Counted from the first letter of the stretch, positions 1 through 6,421 are shown. The stretch: 6,421 nt of DNA from Thermoanaerobaculales bacterium (GCA_025456385.1 JALOKS010000164.1:1-6421), one strand, 5' to 3'. The notes: a model not told the origin generated them from the letters alone. Program-made: numbers and translations.

Positions 1-956
1 CCCGCCTCCGGCACCTGATCCCGGAGCCGGAGTGGGCGGCGTACGCCCAGGAGATCGTGGCGATCGAGCGTTTGAAGCGCGAGCGCGGAGCGGTGATCCT
101 CGCCCACAACTACCAGACCCCGGAGATCTTCCACGGCGTCGCCGACATCACCGGCGACTCGCTCGAGCTCGCCCGCCGCGCCGCCGAGAGCGCGGCCGAG
201 GTGATCGTGGTCTGCGGCGTCCACTTCATGGCCGAGACCGCCAAGATCCTCAATCCGGAGCGAACGGTCCTGATCCCCGACCTCGAGGCGGGCTGCTCGC
301 TTGCCGACTCGATCACCGCCGCCGACCTTCGCGCGCTCAGGGCCCGCTACCCCGGAGTGCCGGTAGTGACATATGTCAACACCTCCGCGGAGGTCAAAGC
401 GGAGACTGACATCTGCTGCACCTCGGCCAACGCCGTGGAGGTCGTGGAGTCCCTGGGCGCCGAGCGGGTGATCTTCCTGCCCGACCAGTACCTCGCCCGC
501 TGGGTGGCGGCGAACACCGAGGTCGAGATCATCCCCTGGCACGGCCGCTGCGAGGTCCACGAGAAGTTCTCGGCCGCCGACATCGCGAGCTACCGCCGGC
601 AGTTCCCGGGCATCCGGGTGCTCGCCCACCCCGAGTGCGACCTCCCGGTGCTCGAGGCCGCCGACATGGTGGGCTCGACCGCGGGCATGATCCGCTGGCT
701 GCGGGAGCAGCGGCCGGCGCGGGTGGTGATGGCCACGGAGTGCTCGATGAGCGACAACGTCTCCGCCGAGCTCCCGGAGATCGAGTTCGTGCGCCCCTGC
801 ACCCTCTGCCCGCACATGAAGCGGATCACCCTCGCCGCGATCGTCGCCAGCCTCGAGCGCCTGCAGCACCCGGTGGAGGTGGCGCCCGAGATCGCCGGCC
901 GCGCCCGCCGGGCGGTCGAGCGGATGCTCGAGGTCGGGCGCGGGGAGCGCCGATGA
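1..956 (+). CDS. nadA: Quinolinate synthase NadA, [4Fe-4S] enzyme, 5'-truncated by the window edge
   Basis: This cytoplasmic enzyme condenses iminoaspartate (from NadB) with dihydroxyacetone phosphate to give quinolinate. The frame is open to the left edge; 317 codons are visible from position 3, so probably a few tens of N-terminal residues are missing. The GTG at 57 is internal, because family-like sequence continues upstream of it. Counting from the codon at 3, I see the substrate-binding 'AHNYQTPE' (H35, Y37), 'GDSLELAR' (S53), 'GVHFMAETAKIL', 'AGCSLADS' (C98), 'DICCTSANA', 'HPEC' (H209, C212), 'GSTAGM' (S225, T226) and a terminal 'RPCTLCPHMKRI' (C266, C269). C98, C212 and C269 match the three Cys that hold the cluster in known NadA proteins; C269 is the one aligned with the Cys just before 'PWM' in the E. 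coli enzyme. The stop TGA at 954-956 overlaps the nadB start. The promoter lies outside the window. Identity is near certain. Confidence 0.97.
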   Translation, partial: RLRHLIPEPEWAAYAQEIVAIERLKRERGAVILAHNYQTPEIFHGVADITGDSLELARRAAESAAEVIVVCGVHFMAETAKILNPERTVLIPDLEAGCSLADSITAADLRALRARYPGVPVVTYVNTSAEVKAETDICCTSANAVEVVESLGAERVIFLPDQYLARWVAANTEVEIIPWHGRCEVHEKFSAADIASYRRQFPGIRVLAHPECDLPVLEAADMVGSTAGMIRWLREQRPARVVMATECSMSDNVSAELPEIEFVRPCTLCPHMKRITLAAIVASLERLQHPVEVAPEIAGRARRAVERMLEVGRGERR

Positions 957-2575
957 GCGCGCGGCCCTTCGCCCCGGACGAGGTGTACAGCGCCGAGGTC
1001 CTGGTGGTCGGCGCCGGCGTCGCCGGCCTCGCGGCCGCCCTGCACGCGGCCGGCCGCGAGGTCCTGCTCGTCGACACGACGACCTTCGCCGCGGGCGGCT
1101 CGAGCGTGCACGCGCAGGGCGGGGTGGCGGCGGCGCTGGGCGCCGACGACAGCCCGTCGGTGCACGCCGAGGACACCATCAGCGCGGGGGCCGGGCTGTG
1201 CGAGAGGGAGATCGTCGCGCGGGTCACCGCCGAGGGCCCGCGGCGGGTCGCTGAGCTCCTGCGGCGCGGCGCGCGCTTCGACCGCCTCGCGGACGGCAGC
1301 CTCGCCCTCGGCCGCGAGGGCGCCCACCGCCGCCGGCGGATCGCCCACGCCGCCGGCGATGCGACCGGGCGCGAAATGGTGCGGGCCCTGGCCGCCGCGG
1401 TGCGCGAGGCGCCCCACGTGGCGATCCTCGAAGGGGCCCTCGCCCTCGATCTCGTCCTCGACGGCGGCCGGGTCGCGGGCGTGGCGGCGGTCGCCCGCGA
1501 CGGCCGCCACCTCCTGCTGGCGGCCTCCGAGGTGGTGCTGGCGACCGGCGGCATCGGCGGGTTGTGGCGGCGCACGACCAACCCGCCGGAGGCGATCGGC
1601 GGCGGCCTGGCGATGGCGATCCGGGCCGGCGCCGCGGTCGCCGACCTCGAGTTCATGCAGTTCCACCCGACCGCCCTCGACGTGGCGTCCGACCGGCTGC
1701 CGCTGCTGACCGAGGCCCTGCGCGGCGAGGGCGCGCGGCTGGTCGACCGCCGGGGCCGCCGCTTCATGCCCGACGAGCACCCCGACGCCGAGCTCGCCCC
1801 GCGCGACGTGGTGGCGCGGGCGATCTGGCGGCGCCTGCGCGCCGGCGACCGCCCCATGCTCGACGCGACGGCGCTCGGTGGGGTGCTCGAGCGCCGCTTC
1901 CCGACCGTGGTGCGGCTGTGCCGCGAGCACGGCTTCGAGCTCGCCCGCGAGCCGGTGCCGGTGACGCCGGCGGCGCACTACCACATGGGTGGGGTGGTGG
2001 TGGACGCCTGCGGCCGCAGCACCCTGCCGGGACTGTGGGCCTGCGGCGAGGGCGCCCGCAGCGGCCTCCACGGTGCCAACCGCCTGGCGAGCAACTCGCT
2101 GCTCGAGGCGCTGGTCTACGGCGCGGCGGTCGGAGAGGCCCTCGCCGCGGCCTGCCGCGAGCGCAGCCACCCGCTGCGGACCCGTGAGCTCGCGGCGCGG
2201 GCGGCCCTGCAGGTGGCAGCGGCGCCGCGGCTCGCAACGGCTCCCGAGGGGGAGCGCGCCGCCGCGGCGGCGGTGCGCGCTCTGCTGTGGGACGAGGTCG
2301 GTCTCGAGCGCACTGCCGGCGGTCTGCGCCGCGGCGCCGAGGGGCTCGCGGCGATCGAGGCCGCGACCGCCGGGCGTGGCAGCGGCGAGCTCGCGAGCAT
2401 GGTGCTGGTGGCGGGCCTGGTGGTCGCGGCGGCGGCCGCGCGGACCGAGAGCCGCGGCGCGCACTTCCGGAGCGACGCGCCGCTCGCCGCCGACTGCTGG
2501 CGCCAGACGCTCGTCTTCGCGGGCCGCCGCATGCTGCCGCCACGGCCCGTCACGAGCCGTGCGGCCGGCGGCTGA
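953..2575 (+). CDS. nadB: L-aspartate oxidase NadB (FAD flavoprotein), complete, 540 aa
   Basis: NadB oxidises L-aspartate to iminoaspartate with FAD and passes this unstable product to NadA. Its 540 residues equal the length of the E. coli enzyme. The FAD-binding Rossmann motif is at residues 18-30 ('VVGAGVAGLAAAL', G20/G22/G25). It is followed by 'GGSSVHAQGGVAAAL' (48-62), 'EDTISAGAGLC' (73-83), 'REGAHRRRRIAHAAGDATGR' (121-140), 'VLATGG' (195-200), 'EFMQFHPTAL' (233-242), 'LTEALRGEGARL' (252-263), 'APRDVVARAI' (282-291), 'AAHYHMGGVVVD' (from about 340) and 'HGANRLASNSLLEALVYG' (from H373). E122, H238, R284, H342 and R377 correspond to the E. coli active-site residues E121, H244, R290, H351 and R386, so this is NadB rather than a succinate dehydrogenase or fumarate reductase flavoprotein. 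The frame is open further upstream, but ATG 953 is chosen: it overlaps the nadA stop as ATGA, has GGGGAG at 942-947 five bases ahead, and puts the Rossmann motif at the normal distance from the N-terminus. The rest is the helical C-terminal domain, rich in Ala and Arg as expected at this GC. Confidence 0.97.
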   Translation: MSARPFAPDEVYSAEVLVVGAGVAGLAAALHAAGREVLLVDTTTFAAGGSSVHAQGGVAAALGADDSPSVHAEDTISAGAGLCEREIVARVTAEGPRRVAELLRRGARFDRLADGSLALGREGAHRRRRIAHAAGDATGREMVRALAAAVREAPHVAILEGALALDLVLDGGRVAGVAAVARDGRHLLLAASEVVLATGGIGGLWRRTTNPPEAIGGGLAMAIRAGAAVADLEFMQFHPTALDVASDRLPLLTEALRGEGARLVDRRGRRFMPDEHPDAELAPRDVVARAIWRRLRAGDRPMLDATALGGVLERRFPTVVRLCREHGFELAREPVPVTPAAHYHMGGVVVDACGRSTLPGLWACGEGARSGLHGANRLASNSLLEALVYGAAVGEALAAACRERSHPLRTRELAARAALQVAAAPRLATAPEGERAAAAAVRALLWDEVGLERTAGGLRRGAEGLAAIEAATAGRGSGELASMVLVAGLVVAAAAARTESRGAHFRSDAPLAADCWRQTLVFAGRRMLPPRPVTSRAAGG

Positions 2576-2598
2576 GGTGCTCCGGCGGGCGCGCGGAC

Positions 2599-2606
2599 AA
2601 GGAGGA
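2599..2606 (+). promoter_or_regulatory. Shine-Dalgarno sequence of nadC
   Basis: AAGGAGGA is a near-perfect anti-16S match in the 33-base nadB-nadC gap, so nadC can be loaded with ribosomes independently of nadB. The core GGAGG (2601-2605) is 3 bases from ATG 2609 and 9 bases from GTG 2615. The first spacing is short and the second is at the usual upper range, which leaves the exact start slightly open. Confidence 0.75.
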
Positions 2607-2608
2607 CC

Positions 2609-3472
2609 ATGAACGTGATTCCGACCCTGCAGCCGCTCCTCTACGAGGAGATCGTGCGCGGCGCGCTGCGCGAGGACCTCGGCCGCGCCGGCGACCTGAC
2701 GACCGACGCCCTGATCGGACCCGCGACCGCCTGCAGGGCGCGCCTCGTGGCGCGCCGCCCGGGGCGGGTGGCCGGTGGGGCCGTGGCGGCCTCGGCCTTC
2801 ACGCTGCTCGATCCGCGGCTTGCGGTCCGTCACCCGGCGGCCGACGGCAGCGAGGTCGAAGCCGGCGCCGCCGTGCTGGAGCTCGAGGGGCCGGCGCGGG
2901 GGATTCTGAGCGGCGAGCGCGTGGCGCTCAACCTGCTCGGGCTCCTGTGCGGCATCGCGACCCTGACCGCCGCTTTCGTGCGGGCCGCCGCGGGGAGCGG
3001 CGCGCGGATCGTCTGCACCCGCAAGACGACACCGCTCCTGCGCGGCCTCGAGAAGTACGCCGTGCGCTGCGGCGGCGGCGCCAACCACCGCTTCGGCCTC
3101 GACGACGGGGTGCTGATCAAGGACAACCACCTCGCGCTCGTGGGCGGCGTCGCTCCTGCAGTCCGGCGGGCGCGGGCGGCGGTCGGACACATGCTCACGA
3201 TCGAGGTCGAGGCCGACACCCTGGCCCAGGTCGAGGAGGCGCTGGCGGCCGGCGTCGACGCGGTTCTCCTCGACAACATGGACCTCGCGACCCTGCGCGA
3301 GGCCGTGCGCCTGATCGACCGCCGCTGCCTCGCCGAGGCCTCGGGCGGCATCGATCTCGGCACCGCCGCCGCCGTCGCCGCCACCGGCGTCGACCTGCTG
3401 TCGGTGGGGGCCCTCACCCACTCGGCGCCGTGGCTCGACCTTTCGCTCGAGGTGGAGAAGGGCGGCGGCTGA
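2609..3472 (+). CDS. nadC: Nicotinate-nucleotide pyrophosphorylase (quinolinate phosphoribosyltransferase) NadC, complete, 287 aa
   Basis: NadC converts quinolinate and phosphoribosyl pyrophosphate to nicotinate mononucleotide, CO2 and pyrophosphate, the last step unique to de novo NAD synthesis. The 287 aa length is normal. The N-terminal domain includes 'REDLGRAGDLTTDALI' (21-36) and 'SGERVALNLL' (101-110, with E103 and R104). The barrel domain has 'TRKTTPLLRGLEKYAV' (137-152; R138, K139), 'GGGANHRFGLDDGVLIKDNH' (155-174; H160, R161, K171), 'IEVEA' (198-202; E199), 'VLLDNM' (219-224; D222), 'EASGGI' (243-248) and 'VDLLSVGALTHSAPWLDLSL' (261-280). These are the substrate- and phosphate-binding residues known in bacterial QPRTases, and none is missing. 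It begins 33 bases after the nadB stop in the same direction, so it is almost surely cotranscribed. ATG 2609 is only 3 bases past GGAGG, so a GTG two codons later (2615) is an alternative start; the product would barely change. The last three codons are GGC GGC GGC and form one arm of a hairpin. Confidence 0.97.
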   Translation: MNVIPTLQPLLYEEIVRGALREDLGRAGDLTTDALIGPATACRARLVARRPGRVAGGAVAASAFTLLDPRLAVRHPAADGSEVEAGAAVLELEGPARGILSGERVALNLLGLLCGIATLTAAFVRAAAGSGARIVCTRKTTPLLRGLEKYAVRCGGGANHRFGLDDGVLIKDNHLALVGGVAPAVRRARAAVGHMLTIEVEADTLAQVEEALAAGVDAVLLDNMDLATLREAVRLIDRRCLAEASGGIDLGTAAAVAATGVDLLSVGALTHSAPWLDLSLEVEKGGG

Positions 3473-3481
3473 CCGCCGCCC
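3460..3481 (+). terminator. Perfect 9-bp GC hairpin at the nadC stop codon, probable operon end
   Basis: GGGCGGCGG (3460-3468) and CCGCCGCCC (3473-3481) are exact reverse complements around a 4-base loop CTGA (3469-3472), whose last three bases are the nadC stop codon. The stem is all G-C and should be very stable. No T-run follows (the next bases are CGGTCCTCGG), so it is not a classic intrinsic terminator. It could be a U-less terminator, an RNA 3'-end stabiliser, or a chance result of Gly codons in GC-rich DNA. The stem is seen directly; the function is inferred from its place at the end of the operon. Confidence 0.45.
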
Positions 3482-3567
3482 CGGTCCTCGGCGCCGCGAC
3501 GGGAGGTCGTGCTCCGGCTGACTCGGCCATCGCCCGCCGCGCGAGATCGCGATTCCCCACAAAACCC

Positions 3568-3615
3568 CCACCCTGGTGCAGCCGTACCCACGGGAGAAGC
3601 TGCCCCCAGGGGTGG
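3568..3615. other. Two-part stem-loop in the intergenic region, possible structured leader or terminator
   Basis: The outer stem pairs CCACCCTGG (3568-3576) with CCAGGGGTGG (3606-3615): nine base pairs with a single bulged G (3609). After a small internal loop (U3577 against C3604-3605), an inner stem pairs GCAGC (3578-3582) with GCTGC (3599-3603). The 16-base apical region can form a further CGT/ACG mini-stem (3583-3585 with 3590-3592). On the + strand it is followed by ACTTCCATCG, not a T-run. On the - strand it would be followed by GGGTTTTG, so it might act weakly as a terminator against antisense transcription. The pairing is seen directly; the role is unknown. Confidence 0.45.
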
Positions 3616-3732
3616 ACTTCCATCGACTGTCCGGCCGCGAGTGCGGATCGCCGGTGTTCCAATCGCAGGTAGAGCTCGGAGGGAAAGGAGGCGGCGCCAC
3701 TCGGGGGACCTCGCAGTCGGGCAGGTCGCAGC

Positions 3733-3760
3733 GGCCGATCGCGGACCGCTCGCGCCGGCC
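3733..3760. other. Small GC-rich hairpin upstream of the receptor ribosome-binding site
   Basis: GGCCG (3733-3737) pairs with CGGCC (3756-3760), and after a 2x1 internal loop CGCG (3740-3743) pairs with CGCG (3751-3754), leaving a 7-base loop. It ends about 23 bases before the Shine-Dalgarno sequence of the receptor, so it would lie in its mRNA leader. Such short G-C stems arise easily by chance in this base composition. Confidence 0.25.
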
Positions 3761-3783
3761 CGTTGTCCATCAACTACGGATCG

Positions 3784-3790
3784 AGGAGGT
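3784..3790 (+). promoter_or_regulatory. Shine-Dalgarno sequence of the TonB-dependent receptor gene
   Basis: AGGAGGT is a full consensus match, with 4 bases (CAGC) between it and ATG 3795. It fixes the start of a frame that is otherwise open for a further 270 bases upstream, and it agrees with the signal peptide that begins at the same ATG. Confidence 0.85.
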
Positions 3791-3794
3791 CAGC

Positions 3795-6421
3795 ATGCGA
3801 TACCGAGTGACAACCGTGCTGGCGGCTCTCGCGCTCGCCGTCGCGGGGGCAGCCACTGCGCAGACCGGAGGAAGCACCCTGTCGGGGCGCGTGATCTACG
3901 AGGAGCAGGGCCTGCCGGGCGTGACCGTGACGGTCACCTCGCCGGCGCTGCAGGGGCAGCAGGTGGCGGTCAGCAACGAGCAGGGCGATTACATCTTCAA
4001 GGCCCTGCCGGCGGGAGACTACAGGGTTCGATTCGACCTCGCAGAGTTCACCAGCCTGGAGTACGACGTCCGGCTCTCGACCTCGCAGCCGCGCCGGCTC
4101 GACGCGGTGATGTACCCCGAGGCGGTCGAGCAGGAGATCATCGTCACGGGCCAGTACGAGACGGTGTCGACCGGCTCGCAGGGCTCCGAGACGATGGAGC
4201 AGTCGACCCTCGAGAAGCTGCCGGTTCTGCGCAACATCAACAACGCGGTGCTGCTGGCGGCGGGAACGGCGGCCAGCGGCCCGGGTGGCAACATCTCGAT
4301 CGCCGGCGCCCAGTCGTGGGAGAGCCTCTACACCATCAACGGGGTGGTCATCAACGAGAACATCCGCGGCCAGGCCCTGGACCTCTACATCGAGGACGCC
4401 ATCCTCGAGACGACGACCATCACCTCGAGCGCCTCCGCCGAGTACGGACGCTTCGCCGGCGGCGTCGTCAACATGGTGACCAAGACCGGGGGCAACGAGT
4501 TCTCGGGCTCCTTCCGGGTCAACGTCAGCAACGACAGCTGGAACGGCGAGACCCCGCTCACGGTGTCCCAGGAGGACACGAACAACTACGTCTACGAGGC
4601 GACCTTCGGCGGGTACATCCTGCGCGACGCGCTGTGGTTCTTCGCCGCCGGTCGCGACCGCCAGGACTCCGGCAGCGATCAGCTCATCACACCCGGCCAG
4701 CCGGAAGCCGGCATCCCGTACCCGACGACGGCGGAGCAGCGGCGTCTCGAGGGCAAGCTCACCGGCTCCTTCGGGCCGCGGCACCGGGTGATGCTGAGCT
4801 ACCTCGACATCGAGGACGACCGCACCAACCAGATCAACTTCGCCCCCTCGCCGTCCCTCGACGGCATCGTCGCCGAGGAGTCGGTACCTCAGACCGGTCT
4901 CTCGGTGACCTACACCGGCGTGCTGTCGGACAGCTTCTTCCTCGAAGGCCTGTACTCGCAGCGCGAGCTCACGATCATCGGCGGCGGCGGCGTCAACACC
5001 GAGCTCAACGGCTCGCCGATCTGGGACCTGCTCGAGAGCATCACCTTCAACGACGCGTGGTTCGACGGCGCCGGGCCGCCGAAGCAGCGCGACAACGAGA
5101 ACTACTACGTCAAGGCCTCGTGGTTCGTCTCCGCCGCCGGCACCCACGACCTGGTTTTCGGCTACGACTACTTCGACGACCAGAACACCGAGAACAACCG
5201 CCAGATGGCCTCGGGCTACGCCTTCGCGCCCTTCGTGCCGCAGGACTACTCGGAGCCCGGAAACCCGTTCGTCGTCATCGAGCCCTTCGGCGGCTACATC
5301 ATCTGGGGCGACGTCCTGCAGGAGTCGGTGGGCAGCCACGTCGAGACGACCTCGCTGTACGCCAACGACACCTGGCGCATCAACGATCGCCTGACCTTGA
5401 GCCTGGGCGTGCGGTACGACAAGAACGACGCCAGCGACCAGGCGGGGGCGAAGACCGTCGACGACTACCGCATCAGCCCGCGCCTGTCCGGCAGCTACGA
5501 CCTCACGGGGGACGGCAGCATCATCCTGACCGCGGGTTACAACCGCTACGTCACCGCACTCACCCAGAATCAGGGGACCGCGGGCTCGTCGGCCGGGGAG
5601 CCGGTCTACAACTGGTACCTCTACGCCGGCCCGGCGGCCACCGCCGGCACGCCCGAGTACCCGACCAACGCCGACGCGCTCGACGTGCTCTTCGACTGGT
5701 TCTTCAACGAGTACGGAGGCCCCGGCAACCTCGATCTCGCGGTCTCCATCTCGATTCCTGGCCTGACGCCGCGCATCGGCGAGGACCTGCGTGCACCCTA
5801 CGGCGACGAGTACACCGCCGGCGCCTCCTTCCGGCTCGGCAACCGCGGCGTGCTGCGGGCCGACTACGTGCACCGCGAGTACGGCAGCTTCTACGCCTCG
5901 CAGATTACCCCCGGCAGCTTCGCCGAGGTGCCGGGCACGGGCGAGCTCATCGACCAGGCGGTCTACATCAACGACGACTCGATCTACAACCGCGCCTACG
6001 ATGGCGTCATGGCGCGTTTCGACTACCGCATCGGCGCACGCTGGAGCCTCGGCGCCAACTACACCTGGTCCGAGGCCACGGGCAACTTCGACGGCGAGCG
6101 CGGCGACACCGGACCGATTCCGGGCTCCTTCTTCGAGCAGAGCTTCTTCTCGGGCACGCCCTACAGCGCCGCCGCCACGATCGACACCGTGCCCTACGTG
6201 GGCGACCCCGCCGACCTCGGCTACGCCAACAACCCGGGCTTCCAGAACTACTTCTTCTCCGAGCGCGGCGCCTTCCGCACCGAGGACGTCACCCGCACCG
6301 ACCTCGCGCTCAACTACTCGTTCTTCGTCAACCTCGGCGGGACCCAGCTCGAGCTCTTCGTGCAGCCCGAGGTGGTGAACGTCTTCAACGAGGACGCGGT
6401 GGTGACGCCAAACACGACCGT
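3795..6421 (+). CDS. TonB-dependent outer-membrane receptor with N-terminal carboxypeptidase-regulatory-like domain (Oar-type), 3'-truncated by the window edge
   Basis: Receptors of this kind import large or scarce substrates across the outer membrane using TonB energy; the substrate here cannot be read from the sequence. 875 codons are visible with no stop. Residues 1-22 are a Sec signal peptide (basic 'MRYR', a hydrophobic Leu/Ala core, likely cleavage 'ATA|Q'). Residues about 27-107 form a CarboxypepD_reg-like beta-sandwich ('SGRVIYEEQGLPGVTVTV', 'NEQGDYIFKALPAGDYRVRF'). 'EQEIIVTG' (112-119) resembles a TonB box. The plug follows, with 'GNISIAGAQSWESLYTINGV' (165-184), 'NENIRGQ', 'IEDAILETT' (199-207) and 'SAEYGRFAGGVVNMVTKTGG' (214-233). 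From about residue 235 the protein is rich in alternating aromatic, Asn, Asp and Tyr residues, typical of a 22-strand barrel, for example 'TSLYANDTWRINDRLTLSLG' and 'RTDLALNYSFFVNLGG'. The visible end, 'EVVNVFNEDAVV', resembles late barrel strands, so perhaps 50-150 residues are missing. GC is visibly lower than in the nad genes, consistent with Asn/Tyr/Phe-rich barrel sequence. Confidence 0.93.
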   Translation, partial: MRYRVTTVLAALALAVAGAATAQTGGSTLSGRVIYEEQGLPGVTVTVTSPALQGQQVAVSNEQGDYIFKALPAGDYRVRFDLAEFTSLEYDVRLSTSQPRRLDAVMYPEAVEQEIIVTGQYETVSTGSQGSETMEQSTLEKLPVLRNINNAVLLAAGTAASGPGGNISIAGAQSWESLYTINGVVINENIRGQALDLYIEDAILETTTITSSASAEYGRFAGGVVNMVTKTGGNEFSGSFRVNVSNDSWNGETPLTVSQEDTNNYVYEATFGGYILRDALWFFAAGRDRQDSGSDQLITPGQPEAGIPYPTTAEQRRLEGKLTGSFGPRHRVMLSYLDIEDDRTNQINFAPSPSLDGIVAEESVPQTGLSVTYTGVLSDSFFLEGLYSQRELTIIGGGGVNTELNGSPIWDLLESITFNDAWFDGAGPPKQRDNENYYVKASWFVSAAGTHDLVFGYDYFDDQNTENNRQMASGYAFAPFVPQDYSEPGNPFVVIEPFGGYIIWGDVLQESVGSHVETTSLYANDTWRINDRLTLSLGVRYDKNDASDQAGAKTVDDYRISPRLSGSYDLTGDGSIILTAGYNRYVTALTQNQGTAGSSAGEPVYNWYLYAGPAATAGTPEYPTNADALDVLFDWFFNEYGGPGNLDLAVSISIPGLTPRIGEDLRAPYGDEYTAGASFRLGNRGVLRADYVHREYGSFYASQITPGSFAEVPGTGELIDQAVYINDDSIYNRAYDGVMARFDYRIGARWSLGANYTWSEATGNFDGERGDTGPIPGSFFEQSFFSGTPYSAAATIDTVPYVGDPADLGYANNPGFQNYFFSERGAFRTEDVTRTDLALNYSFFVNLGGTQLELFVQPEVVNVFNEDAVVTPNTT

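Larger units (their letters stand above)
3473..3794 (+). other. 322-base intergenic region between nadC and the receptor gene; no gene recognised
   Basis: No reading frame here looks like a protein I recognise. The receptor's frame is open back to a TGA at 3519-3521, but the only ATG in it before the signal peptide is 3795. The region is C-rich on this strand around 3552-3610, including AAAACCCCCACCC at 3561-3573. It contains stem-loops at 3568-3615 and 3733-3760 and three copies of TCGCAG (3663, 3711, 3726). I looked for -35/-10 pairs and found none convincing, though a promoter for the receptor is expected here if the nad operon ends at its hairpin. No tRNA, known riboswitch core or inverted-repeat mobile-element end is evident. 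Confidence 0.7.

Noticed and set aside
57..59. GTG as the true start of nadA
   Set aside because: In-frame upstream codons read as NadA-like sequence ('HLIPEPEWAAYAQEI'), so the gene simply continues past the left edge of the window.
2287..3672. Long + strand frame overlapping the nadB end, nadC and the intergenic region
   Set aside because: It runs out of frame through two confirmed genes and encodes an Arg/Gly-rich string. No feature in the intergenic part supports a real protein.
590..3700. Very long open frame on the - strand (over 1000 codons) opposite nadA, nadB and nadC
   Set aside because: It is the antisense of well-identified genes. Its product is a low-complexity Arg/Ala/Gly/His string with no motifs, as expected when GC-rich codons remove stops from the opposite strand.
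3651..3730. Faint resemblance to a cobalamin riboswitch (CCGGTGTTCCAATCG, GCCACT, GGGGACCTCGC)
   Set aside because: The conserved core elements are not in the right order or spacing and the B12-box is only loosely matched. The receptor is Oar-like, not BtuB-like. Chance similarity in GC-rich DNA is more likely; an Infernal scan with the Rfam cobalamin model would settle it.
3522..3794. N-terminal extension of the receptor from an upstream GTG (3576, 3612 or 3654)
   Set aside because: The frame is open there, but none of these GTG codons was preferred over ATG 3795, which has a consensus Shine-Dalgarno sequence and begins a clean signal peptide. An extension would bury that signal.
3774..5873. 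Roughly 700-codon open frame on the - strand opposite the receptor gene
   Set aside because: Same GC-driven antisense artefact. The + strand frame has a signal peptide, plug and barrel motifs, while this one is Val/Arg/Asp/Gly-rich without recognisable domains.

Overview
This window is about 6.4 kb of very GC-rich DNA, with GC highest in the first half. It carries two unrelated-looking units, both on the + strand. Positions 1-3472 hold a compact nadA-nadB-nadC operon for de novo NAD synthesis from aspartate. From 3795 to the right edge runs the first 875 codons of a large outer-membrane TonB-dependent receptor. Both edges cut a gene: nadA lacks its N-terminus and the receptor lacks its C-terminus.

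The organism must be a diderm (Gram-negative-type) bacterium, because the receptor has a Sec signal peptide, a plug and a beta-barrel. The receptor has an N-terminal carboxypeptidase-regulatory-like (Oar-type) domain and a plug containing 'NGVVINENIRGQ' and 'SAEYGRFAGGVVN'. From memory this type is common in Acidobacteriota and also occurs in Myxococcota and related high-GC lineages. An acidobacterial (for example Thermoanaerobaculia-like) source is my best guess, but it is inference without a database search.

The three nad genes together turn L-aspartate and dihydroxyacetone phosphate into nicotinate mononucleotide. NadB oxidises aspartate to iminoaspartate, NadA condenses that with DHAP to quinolinate on a [4Fe-4S] cluster, and NadC adds the phosphoribosyl group. 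nadA and nadB overlap by 4 bases (ATGA). nadC follows nadB after 33 bases and has its own strong Shine-Dalgarno sequence. All visible catalytic and cluster residues are intact.

The gap at 3473-3794 (322 bases) has no credible gene. It begins with a perfect 9-bp hairpin whose loop holds the nadC stop codon (probable end of the operon). It also contains a longer two-part stem-loop at 3568-3615 and a smaller GC-rich hairpin at 3733-3760, ahead of a good Shine-Dalgarno sequence for the receptor. No convincing sigma-70 promoter is visible. I see no mobile element, CRISPR array, tRNA or rRNA, and no evidence of an exotic new system. The intergenic RNA-like structures and the unknown substrate of the receptor are the most useful leads.
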